From positions 186,001 through 250,000 of the forward strand of contig JAHAKD010000002.1 of assembly GCA_018371855.1 (NCBI GenBank): 64,000 nucleotides of DNA, in the 5' to 3' direction. Every line of letters begins with the position of its first letter. Position 1 is the first letter of the stretch. The stretch comes from Clostridium sp. GTDB lineage: Bacteria > Bacillota > Clostridia > TANB77 > CAG-508. The notes under the pieces are model-generated. The model ran no database searches and was not told where the DNA came from. It saw only the letters and a list, made by a program, of their open reading frames with translations. This document shows positions 52,108 to 59,590 of this stretch, one piece after another. Both the position numbers and the translations under genes were made by a program.

Positions 52108-54337
52108 TATTTTAAAATTAAAAGGAACTTTTCAAGATAAAGAATATGATGGTAATTATGGGAATAGAAATATAGCTACTAATGGATTTGTTACATCTGA
52201 TAATTTAAATGAAAGAATAAAAGAGTTAGAAGCTTTACAGAAATTTTGGGCAAAACAAAATTATTTTGAGGGAGCATTAGTAAGTGTACACTATAATCGT
52301 ATGATAGCAAAAAGTAATAGAATTGCAGGTATACTTTCAGAAAAAGGAAATCCACCAAACGAGTCAGTTGTTGGCGCAAGATATTCTAATGAAAAGAAGC
52401 ATATTATAACTCATTATGTAAAAAAAGAAACAATTACAAATTCAATAAATGATTTAAAAGAGGCTATTAAGATATTAAACGAACTATATGATGGAAAAAT
52501 AACATCTAAAGAAATAGAAATAATTAATAAAGATAATTTCCCTAATAACTATCAAATCGGTTGTACTAAATTCAGAAATTTAATAGTGGATACTTTTTAT
52601 GTAGAATATATAGGTATAGATAGTAATAATAAGAAATATACAGAAAGGACAATTGTATCATTGTTTGATACAAAATCAGAAACTATCCAATTATTAAAAA
52701 AAATGAATATTAACATTCTTGAAAATAGAATACTTGAAAATAATACAGTATTATTGGATAAAGAAGAAATTGATTTACTTAAAGCACAAGCACCATATTT
52801 GATTTCAATGACAATGAGAGATTTTTCAACAATAACAAAAGAAGATGTAATAAAAAATGAGGTAAAATATACAAGAAAAATTCCAAATCCACTTAATGAA
52901 CCAACAATTGGTGTAATAGATACACTATTTGATGAAAATGTATATTTCTCAAAATGGGTAAAAACTAAGACATTACTTAGTAAGGATATTCCTGACCTTG
53001 AAAATGTTCTAAACTTTGACCATGGAACCAAAGTATGCTCAATAATTGTTGATGGACCTGCATTAAATCCTAAGTTACAGGATAATTGTGGAAGATTTAG
53101 AGTTAGACATTTCGGGGTATCTTTGCATAATGGATTTAGTTCATTTGATATAATTAAACAAATTAATAATATTGTTTTGGAAAATAGAGATATAAAAGTA
53201 TGGAATTTATCATTAGGATCTGATTCTGAAATAGAAGAAAGTTTCATATCTCCAATAGCTTATTTGTTAGATAAGATTCAAGTTGAAAATGATGTTATAT
53301 TTGTAGTTGCAGGCACAAATGACAGAAGAGGAAAGAATAATAAACTTAAGATCGCTTCTCCAGCAGATTCAGTTAATGCATTAGTTGTAAACTCAGTTAA
53401 TAGTAATAAAGAACCAACTACATATTCAAGAAGAGGACCTGTATTATCTTTTTATATAAAACCAGATGTTAGCTATTATGGTGGAGATTCAACTAATATA
53501 AATGAATGTATAAATACTGTAGGAGCTAAAAATTATGAGTATCTTGAATCCGGTACATCATTTGCTGCACCATGGATTGCAAGAAAATTGGCATATTTAA
53601 TCTATATTTTGGGTTTTTCAAAAGAGGAGGCCAAAGCACTTATTATAGATTCAGCAGAACAATGGGGAAATAAGTATACAGAAGATGAAATTGAATTATT
53701 AGGACATGGAATTGTACCAATTGATATTAATGATATAGTCAAATCTCAAAATGATGAAATAAGATTTGTGATTTCTGGATATGTCGAAAAATATCAAACA
53801 TACAATTATACATTGCCAGTACCGATACATGATGATAAATTTCCATATATAGTTAAAGCTACAATGTGTTATTTTTCAACATGTAGTCGAGAACAAGGAG
53901 TTGATTATACAAATGAAGAAATAGATTTGAAAATAGGAAGATTAAAAAATGAAGATGGAGTTACCCCAATAAATGGAGATGGACAAGGAGAGATAGGTAC
54001 ATATGTTACTGAAAAAAGATCACGTAATGAATTTAGAAAGTGGGACAATTCTAAAAGCATAAAAGAACAATATAGTACGCGAAATGGCGAAAGAAAGTCG
54101 TACACAAACAAGTTGTGGGGAATAAAGTTAATAAAAACTAATAGATTTGGCAAAAATAAAAACAGAGATAGGATAAAATACGGATTAGTTGTAACATTAA
54201 AGGAAATAAATGGAGAGAATAGAATAGATGAATTTATTCAAAGATGTTTTTTAAATCAATGGTTTGCTGAAAAAGTTGAAATAGATAATAAAGTGGAAGT
54301 ATATAACAAGGCTGAAGAAGAAATTAAATTTGAATAG
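52100..54337 (+). CDS. S8 (subtilisin-like) serine protease partnered with AAA ATPase
   Basis: A 745-residue subtilase without a signal peptide, so cytoplasmic. All three catalytic residues are visible: Asp in TIGVIDTLFDE, His in FDHGTKVCSII and Ser in ESGTSFAAPWIARKLA. The first ~270 residues (RIKELEALQKFWAKQNYFEG ... ) are a separate N-terminal domain found in ATPase-linked bacterial subtilases; a C-terminal ~190-residue beta domain follows. A targeted protease switched by its ATPase partner, perhaps in phage defence, is the most natural reading, but the target is unknown. Confidence 0.78.
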   Translation: MNNILKLKGTFQDKEYDGNYGNRNIATNGFVTSDNLNERIKELEALQKFWAKQNYFEGALVSVHYNRMIAKSNRIAGILSEKGNPPNESVVGARYSNEKKHIITHYVKKETITNSINDLKEAIKILNELYDGKITSKEIEIINKDNFPNNYQIGCTKFRNLIVDTFYVEYIGIDSNNKKYTERTIVSLFDTKSETIQLLKKMNINILENRILENNTVLLDKEEIDLLKAQAPYLISMTMRDFSTITKEDVIKNEVKYTRKIPNPLNEPTIGVIDTLFDENVYFSKWVKTKTLLSKDIPDLENVLNFDHGTKVCSIIVDGPALNPKLQDNCGRFRVRHFGVSLHNGFSSFDIIKQINNIVLENRDIKVWNLSLGSDSEIEESFISPIAYLLDKIQVENDVIFVVAGTNDRRGKNNKLKIASPADSVNALVVNSVNSNKEPTTYSRRGPVLSFYIKPDVSYYGGDSTNINECINTVGAKNYEYLESGTSFAAPWIARKLAYLIYILGFSKEEAKALIIDSAEQWGNKYTEDEIELLGHGIVPIDINDIVKSQNDEIRFVISGYVEKYQTYNYTLPVPIHDDKFPYIVKATMCYFSTCSREQGVDYTNEEIDLKIGRLKNEDGVTPINGDGQGEIGTYVTEKRSRNEFRKWDNSKSIKEQYSTRNGERKSYTNKLWGIKLIKTNRFGKNKNRDRIKYGLVVTLKEINGENRIDEFIQRCFLNQWFAEKVEIDNKVEVYNKAEEEIKFE

Positions 54338-54346
54338 TAATAATTA

Positions 54347-54380
54347 AGCGAGTGAGTATAAAGAATTTTACTTACTCGCT
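54347..54380. terminator. Bidirectional terminator between convergent genes
   Basis: 12-bp stem (54347-54358 with 54369-54380, one wobble) between the subtilase and the minus-strand DUF6076-like gene. Confidence 0.6.
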
Positions 54381-54386
54381 AATAAT

Positions 54387-55475
54387 TTATTTGCTCTCAT
54401 TTAACCACTTATCAAATTCAGCATAAGTTTTAGTTCCTTTTTCAATATCATCTAAAAATTCACTAGCTTCTTTTTTCCATTTTTTATATTGTTTTTGAAC
54501 AGAATCAATATCAGAATTTCTTCTAGCATTCATAGCTTTCTTTGCATATATACTTCTATATTTTTGATATACAGGATTATCAGCTTCTTTTTTCTTTTGT
54601 GCACGGTTACTTCCAACCTGTTTACAGGTTTTATTGTCTTTAAATATATTATCACAATATACAGTATTATTTTTGTTAGATAAGAAATATTTACCGCAAT
54701 TTTTACATTTCTTTATATATGTATTGGGAATAAAGGTTAAATAATATAAAGTAATATATAAAGCAGAAAATATATTTTTACTTCTATAATAATTATTATT
54801 AGTTAATTTTTTTCCGTTAGGATCAAAGTTTATCATTCTATCTATATATTGTTTCTCAGTTTTAAGCTTTGTAGAATAAAATTCATTAGGATATGTAAAA
54901 GTAAAACTTGGCTGATTTTCTAAATCTATTGCAAGATCAAAAAAGTTTTTATTAAAAATACAAGTTAAATAAAACCTCTGTTGAAAATTCAATGGCTTTA
55001 AGTCATTTCTATCTTGTATATTATAAATATATTCTATAGCATTTCTAAACACCTTTTGTACTTTTTTTACTTTTGACTTATCAGTTCTATATTTTTTTTT
55101 CGCAAGTAAAATAACCTTGTCAGGGTTATAACTCGGTGAAGATTCTATTTCGTATAGTTCATCAACAGTTAATTCATCATAATATTTTCCAAAGTACTTT
55201 GTAAAATAGATAAAGTAATCCTTGAATTCGTCAAAATTAAAGTTTAAAAACTCTATCAAACTACTTCCAATAGGATTTACAAAGCTAGTAGTGCCTAAAT
55301 CAAAACTTTTAGTTATTTTATCAAGGCTATCATTATATCCAAATAAATTTATATCTTTATTATAAAAATCATCTTTTGTATTGAAATAACAAATAGATGA
55401 AAAGAATAAATTTTCTTCTTGTTTAAATAAGTCTAAAGTTAAATCTATATAGCCTAAATTATGATCTGAATCCAT
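54387..55475 (-). CDS. DUF6076-like zinc-knuckle protein
   Basis: A 362-residue protein. The C-terminal third has KKCKNCGKYFLSNKNNTVYC then CKQVGSNRAQKKK, a Cys4-type zinc knuckle with the CxxCGxxF pattern typical of DUF6076-type proteins of Clostridia mobile elements. The N-terminal part is helical. Start at 55475: GGAGG is 5-10 nt upstream, while the upstream ATG lies beyond the promoter. GTTAAC sites lie upstream. Could be a regulator; function not known. Confidence 0.6.
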   Translation of the reverse strand: MDSDHNLGYIDLTLDLFKQEENLFFSSICYFNTKDDFYNKDINLFGYNDSLDKITKSFDLGTTSFVNPIGSSLIEFLNFNFDEFKDYFIYFTKYFGKYYDELTVDELYEIESSPSYNPDKVILLAKKKYRTDKSKVKKVQKVFRNAIEYIYNIQDRNDLKPLNFQQRFYLTCIFNKNFFDLAIDLENQPSFTFTYPNEFYSTKLKTEKQYIDRMINFDPNGKKLTNNNYYRSKNIFSALYITLYYLTFIPNTYIKKCKNCGKYFLSNKNNTVYCDNIFKDNKTCKQVGSNRAQKKKEADNPVYQKYRSIYAKKAMNARRNSDIDSVQKQYKKWKKEASEFLDDIEKGTKTYAEFDKWLNESK

Positions 55476-55480
55476 AAATA

Positions 55481-55590
55481 CCTCCTTGTTAACAATTTTT
55501 ATTATACATTTCATAAAATATCTATTGATAACTAAAAAATGCAAAACATATTGATTAACAATTAAAATTATAGTACTATTGTTAACAGAA
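55481..55590. promoter_or_regulatory. Divergent promoter region with GTTAAC sites
   Basis: Plus strand: TTGATT 55551-55556 and TACTAT 55574-55579, 17-bp spacer, for the excisionase operon. Minus strand: TATAAT at 55506-55501 ahead of the DUF6076-like gene. GTTAAC lies at 55488-55493 and 55581-55586, next to each transcription start; a GATTAACA half-site is at 55553. Same motif as at the integrase promoter. Confidence 0.55.
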
Positions 55591-55630
55591 GTCAATACTT
55601 CATATCAAAAAAATAAGAGGAGGTGATTTT

Positions 55631-55831
55631 ATGGAACTACAAAAAGTACAAAGGACAACACTAACAATGAAAGAAGCATCAGAGTATTTAGGAATATCTT
55701 ACTGGTTAATTAATCAATTAGTAAGAAGAAAACAAATACCATGCTCCAAAGTTGGTGGAAAATTTCTATTTAGAGTTCAGGTATTAGATGAATATTTAAA
55801 TAGAAAAGAAAAAGAATCAATTGGTTCTTAA
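55631..55831 (+). CDS. xis: Excisionase / MerR-like helix-turn-helix protein
   Basis: A 66-residue DNA-binding protein of the excisionase type: LTMKEASEYLGISYWLINQLV is the helix-turn-helix, IPCSKVGGKFLFRVQVLDEYLNR the wing and closing helix. AGGAGGTGATTTT precedes ATG. It starts the replication/transfer operon and likely directs excision with the integrase. Confidence 0.8.
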   Translation: MELQKVQRTTLTMKEASEYLGISYWLINQLVRRKQIPCSKVGGKFLFRVQVLDEYLNRKEKESIGS

Positions 55832-55858
55832 TTCAAAAGAAAGCGAGGAAAGGAGGCT

Positions 55859-56377
55859 ATGTATGAAATCCAATGGTTCAAAGTTGAATCTAATATTTTT
55901 TCAAATAGGAAAATTCAAATAATTCTGAAATTTCCTGATGGAGATACTTATTTTAGAGTATGGATGCAGTTAATTGCCTTAGCAGTTGAATGCAATAACA
56001 AGGGAAGATTAGAAATAGGAGAAAATAATCCTATGACAATAGAAAATTTTTCAAAGATTATGGGAAAATCTAAGAAAAAAATAGAAAAAATTTTGAAAAA
56101 GTTTTTGGAATTAGAAATGTTAATTAAAGAAGGGGAAACATTTCTAATAAAAAATTGGGACAAGTATCAAAGTATTGAAAAATACGAAAAATATCAAATG
56201 CAAAACAGAGAAAGACAAAGAAAATATCGTGAAAAAGTAAAAAGTGAAGATGAAAAAAGTAACGTTATTAAAATATTAGATAACGGACAAGAAAAGAATA
56301 CAAAAGATTTAAAAATAAGAAAAGAAGAAAGTACAAGAAAGGAGAGCCAAAATGGTTTTAGAGAATATAAAATATAG
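55859..56377 (+). CDS. Phage-type replisome organizer protein
   Basis: A 172-residue protein with a DnaD/replisome-organizer-like N-terminal winged helix (WFKVESNIFSNRKIQIILKF, then ENFSKIMGKSKKKIEKIL) and a basic NRERQRKYREK tail. It would recognise the replication origin of the element. It overlaps the loader gene by 26 nt. Confidence 0.7.
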   Translation: MYEIQWFKVESNIFSNRKIQIILKFPDGDTYFRVWMQLIALAVECNNKGRLEIGENNPMTIENFSKIMGKSKKKIEKILKKFLELEMLIKEGETFLIKNWDKYQSIEKYEKYQMQNRERQRKYREKVKSEDEKSNVIKILDNGQEKNTKDLKIRKEESTRKESQNGFREYKI

Positions 56378-57170
56378 CGAATCTATCCACAATAAATTGA
56401 AAAAATGTGAATTTTGCAATAAAGAATTAACTCCAATAGGACTGGACTATCTATATGCTAATTTTTCTCCAGATAATATTGAATACGAGCGATGCACTTG
56501 TAAGAAAGCACAAGAATATTGGAATGAGAAAGATAAGCAAGAATATGAAATTGCAAAAAGAAAACATTTTAGAGAGGTCATAAACAAAATATATAAACAA
56601 AACTATATTGACAGAAAATTTCAGAATTTGAACTTTGAAAATTTTAATATTAATCCACAAAATGAATTAGCTATAGCAATTGCTAAAGACTATGTAAATA
56701 AAAATATTACAAGTGCAGAATCTAATGGACTGATAATAATGGGCGAGTCAGGAGTTGGAAAAACACATTTAGTAGCATCAATTGCTAACAAATTAATTGA
56801 AAATGACAAGATTGTATTAATGGGAAGATTAACTACTTTGCTAGACATGATAAAGGAAACATTTAAAGATAATACAAAGTCAGAAAATGAATTAATTGAG
56901 CTATATTCAAATGTAGATATGATAATAATTGATGATCTAGGAACAGAAAAAATAAGCAGTTGGGCATTAGAAAAACTATATACAATACTTGAAAATAGAA
57001 ACGAGAATAGATTACCAATAATTATTACAACAAGATTTGATAAACAAGGATTAATTGAAAGATTTAGTCAAAGTAAAGATGAACAATTAGTAGATGCAAT
57101 AATTTCAAAATTATATCAAATGTGTTATGGTGTAACACTAAAAAGTATAAAAGAAAAAGAGCTAGTATAA
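56352..57170 (+). CDS. DnaC-like helicase loader ATPase
   Basis: A 272-residue AAA protein. An N-terminal Cys cluster (CEFCNKELTPIG ... CTCKKA) precedes Walker A IMGESGVGKTHLVASIANKL, Walker B IIIDDLGTEK and a sensor with TTRFDKQGLIERF. It loads the replicative helicase onto the origin chosen by the upstream replisome organizer. Together they suggest that the excised element replicates. Confidence 0.82.
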   Translation: MVLENIKYSESIHNKLKKCEFCNKELTPIGLDYLYANFSPDNIEYERCTCKKAQEYWNEKDKQEYEIAKRKHFREVINKIYKQNYIDRKFQNLNFENFNINPQNELAIAIAKDYVNKNITSAESNGLIIMGESGVGKTHLVASIANKLIENDKIVLMGRLTTLLDMIKETFKDNTKSENELIELYSNVDMIIIDDLGTEKISSWALEKLYTILENRNENRLPIIITTRFDKQGLIERFSQSKDEQLVDAIISKLYQMCYGVTLKSIKEKELV

Positions 57171-57263
57171 GTCGCCAAACAAAATACTAACTCAAATGAT
57201 TGTAAATATATTTTAATACAAAAACTTAAAAAAGTAAATACAAAAAAGAAAGGATTTGATAAT

Positions 57264-57593
57264 ATGAGAATTTATAAAGAATATAAAGAAATAGCAATAA
57301 AAGATATAAAAGGGTGCAATATTAATGCAATAAACAAAAATAATGTAGATATGATTTATTTAGAAAGAAAGGCAATAAAAAGAGATGGTATAAGAAAACC
57401 AATCGAAGTAATTGAAACAGAAAATGGTTACCAAATATTAAATGGAAGGAAAAGATTATTAGCAGCAAAAACACTAGGATATGACAAAGTACCATGCTTA
57501 ATAAGAGACAGAATGAAAGAGATTTTATTAAGAAAAGTAATGAAAAAATTAATGTTAACGGAGGAAGATTTGACAATTAATTATACAAATTAG
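57264..57593 (+). CDS. ParB/Srx-like nuclease-domain protein
   Basis: A 109-residue ParB-like domain: the pattern RKAIKRDGIRKPIEVIETEN, GYQILNGRKRLLAAKTLGYD, KVPCLI is the ParB/sulfiredoxin fold core. Members bind CTP and act in partition or regulation. AAGGATTTGATA provides a moderate ribosome site. A terminator follows. Confidence 0.7.
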   Translation: MRIYKEYKEIAIKDIKGCNINAINKNNVDMIYLERKAIKRDGIRKPIEVIETENGYQILNGRKRLLAAKTLGYDKVPCLIRDRMKEILLRKVMKKLMLTEEDLTINYTN

Positions 57594-57633
57594 ATAATTA
57601 ATATTATCTAATTTTGAAATTATAAAAGGAAGA

Positions 57634-57674
57634 AAAATACTTGGATTTAGATTAAAAAAGTCCAAGTATTTTTC
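57634..57674 (+). terminator. Terminator before oriT
   Basis: 13-bp stem (57634-57646 with 57662-57674) ending in TTTTT. Ends the replication operon. Confidence 0.7.
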
Positions 57675-57753
57675 AAAATATAAGATGCATTTGATAGAAA
57701 AAAGTAATAATTTTAGTACTGAGAATAAGTATGTTATTGTCCCAACAAGCAAT

Positions 57754-57794
57754 GAATTTCGCCAGCTCGAAATTCTAAATGGGGAAATTCCCCA
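57754..57794. other. Candidate origin of transfer (oriT)
   Basis: Immediately upstream of the relaxase gene: an inverted repeat GAATTTCG (57754-57761) / CGAAATTC (57768-57775) with a 6-nt loop, then a 15-bp palindrome TGGGGAAATTCCCCA (57780-57794). GC content is well above the surroundings. Paired repeats next to a MOB-type relaxase are the usual form of an oriT. Confidence 0.6.
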
Positions 57795-57822
57795 ATCCCC
57801 TTTTTAAAGAGAGGAGAATGCA

Positions 57823-59211
57823 ATGGCAACAACAAAAATATGGAAAGTACAAAAGAGATTAGATCATGTAATTGACTATGCAACAAATGAAGAAAAGACA
57901 AAGAATAATCATATTGAAAATGAAAGTGATGAGTTCGATAGTATAGGACAAGTATTGACTTATGCTACTAATCTAGATAAAACAGAAAAGCAATTTTATA
58001 CAACAGGAATCAATTGTGATGTTAAAGATGCAGTTAAACAAATGCAATTTGTAAAAACATTATACGGAAAAGAAAATGGAATACTTGCATTCCATGCATA
58101 TCAATCTTTTGATGAAGGAGAAGTTACTCCAAAGATTGCTCATGAAATTGGAGTAAGACTTGCTGAAGAAATGTGGGGAAATAGATTTCAAGTTGTAGTA
58201 TCTACTCATTTAAACACAAAACATATTCATAATCATTTTGTAATTAATTCAGTTTCATTTAAAGATGGAAAAAAGTATTATAGTAATCTTACCAATACAG
58301 CATTATTAAGAAAAACATCAGATGAAATTTGTGAGGAATATGGATTAAAAGTTTTAAACGAGAAGACTTGTAAATCTGGAATTAACTTTGAAAATTTTTA
58401 TAGGAAATCTATGAGAGAATCAGACTATTATAAATTTGCAAAAGAGGATATAGATTATGCAATAGAACATTCATGGACATATCAAGAATTTATAAAAAGA
58501 TTAAAGAACTTGGGATATGAAATATATTTTAGAGCAAATAAAATTAGTGTAAGGATGTATCCGCATAAAAGAAATATTAGAATAGAAAGAGCTTTTGGAG
58601 AAGAATATTCTATTGAAAATATTAAGAATAAAATTTGTAGTAGATATCCAAGTAGAGAAGAAGTAATAAAACCTAGAACTTATGATAAAAAATTATTTTA
58701 TAAAGGTAGTACAAGAAAATTAAGAAAACCTAAAGGAATAATTGCTTTATATTATTACTATTGCTATTTATTAAAAGTCTATCCAAAGAAAAACTTAAGT
58801 TATAAACTTACTCCAGAGATGAGAAAAGCAGTTAAAAAGATGGATAAGTATTCAGAGCAAATAAGGTTTATAAGCAAGTATAAGATAGAGACTATAAATG
58901 ATGTAGAAAATTTAAAAGAACAGAAAAAAGAAGAATTGAAAAAGGTTTTGAATACAAGAAATAGGTTGTATTATAAAAGACAGAAATTAGATAATGGAAG
59001 TGAAAAGGATGTTGTAACTAAAGAAATAATTAGCGTTACTTCTGATGTAGAGAAAGTTAGGAAAGAGATTAGGTTATGTGATGAAGTTGGCGATAATGCT
59101 AGGAAGATGAAAGAGCAGATAAAAGAGATTTGTAAAAAAGAACAGGAAAAATCAAGTGAGAAGCAAGAAAAGAAATTAAAAAAGAAGAAAGATAGAAGAT
59201 ATGAAAGATAA
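57823..59211 (+). CDS. Relaxase / mobilization nuclease
   Basis: A 462-residue relaxase of the PF03432 type. The HUH metal-binding motif is in THLNTKHIHNHFVINSVSF; an N-terminal Tyr-containing segment (LDHVIDYATNEEK) precedes it. A long basic coiled-coil tail follows from about residue 340 and ends in a Lys-rich run. It would nick the adjacent oriT and pilot the DNA through a conjugation system. No type IV secretion genes are visible, so the element is probably mobilizable rather than self-transmissible. Confidence 0.85.
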   Translation: MATTKIWKVQKRLDHVIDYATNEEKTKNNHIENESDEFDSIGQVLTYATNLDKTEKQFYTTGINCDVKDAVKQMQFVKTLYGKENGILAFHAYQSFDEGEVTPKIAHEIGVRLAEEMWGNRFQVVVSTHLNTKHIHNHFVINSVSFKDGKKYYSNLTNTALLRKTSDEICEEYGLKVLNEKTCKSGINFENFYRKSMRESDYYKFAKEDIDYAIEHSWTYQEFIKRLKNLGYEIYFRANKISVRMYPHKRNIRIERAFGEEYSIENIKNKICSRYPSREEVIKPRTYDKKLFYKGSTRKLRKPKGIIALYYYYCYLLKVYPKKNLSYKLTPEMRKAVKKMDKYSEQIRFISKYKIETINDVENLKEQKKEELKKVLNTRNRLYYKRQKLDNGSEKDVVTKEIISVTSDVEKVRKEIRLCDEVGDNARKMKEQIKEICKKEQEKSSEKQEKKLKKKKDRRYER

Positions 59212-59255
59212 TATTGTAATCAATTTGTAAAATTTGTAAAATTTTTGTAAAAATA

Positions 59256-59284
59256 TTGAAATAAAAAGAATTTTAATGTATAAT
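59256..59284 (+). promoter_or_regulatory. Promoter of DRT2 ncRNA
   Basis: TTGAAA at 59256-59261 and TATAAT at 59279-59284 with exactly 17 bp between. Transcription would start near 59291, at the first hairpin. Confidence 0.7.
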
Positions 59285-59290
59285 AAGCTT

Positions 59291-59578
59291 GTCCTATAAA
59301 AGAAGTTATAGGAGATTTATATTACTGCAATGTCAAGTACTATATTAATATTTATATTGACAATTATGTCAACTTTAATATTGCATAGTATTTCAATTGC
59401 ATAGATTATGAATATATCAATTAACGAACTTGATTTGTTCATATATCTAACCTCCATTGTATTATACCATATCATTTCTTTGGTATTTGAGGGTTGCAGA
59501 TAACATAGAAATATGTTAGGAACAATTCAGGTCTGCCAATCTTTTAAGGATTTCTGCATTCCGATTGGTAGGCCTTGA
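59291..59578 (+). ncRNA. Predicted DRT2-associated structured ncRNA (reverse-transcription template)
   Basis: Between the relaxase and the reverse transcriptase lie 379 nt with no sizeable plus-strand gene. From the promoter the RNA would contain: a 7-bp hairpin (59293-59299/59306-59312); AT-rich pairings around 59338-59390; TTGACA/TGTCAA hairpin with a 4-nt loop (59357-59372); TACCA/TGGTA (59465-59485); a 7-bp hairpin with a GAAA loop (59501-59518); and a 13-bp stem (59529-59541/59563-59575). It ends at the AAGGAG of the RT gene. An ncRNA of this size and place is required for DRT2 defence. Confidence 0.65.
59317..59526 (-). other. Stop-free antisense frame: candidate cDNA-encoded neo-type reading frame
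   Basis: On the strand complementary to the ncRNA, one frame is open for 69 codons from 59526 to 59320, bounded by TGA (59529-59527) and TAA (59319-59317). The other five frames in this region contain stops. It carries GGAGG (59455-59451) 8 nt before ATG 59442, TGGTATAAT (59469-59461) near its upstream end and TTGACA (59336-59331 and 59372-59367) near its downstream end. The residues after ATG 59442 are mainly Ile, Val, Asn and Leu, with scattered Asp and Lys. As a normal gene it would be a 42-residue peptide; as a repeated cDNA it could be endless (see findings). Confidence 0.5.
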
Positions 59579-59590
59579 AAAGGAGAAAAC

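Noticed and set aside
52597..53247. Minus-strand ORF (216 codons) opposite the subtilase gene
   Set aside because: Shadow of the plus-strand frame that carries the catalytic Asp and His; no ribosome site.
59330..59404. Plus-strand 24-residue hydrophobic ORF within the ncRNA region
   Set aside because: AGGAG lies 15 nt upstream, too far for efficient use, and a stop at 59402 would break any repeated frame. Best read as part of the ncRNA.
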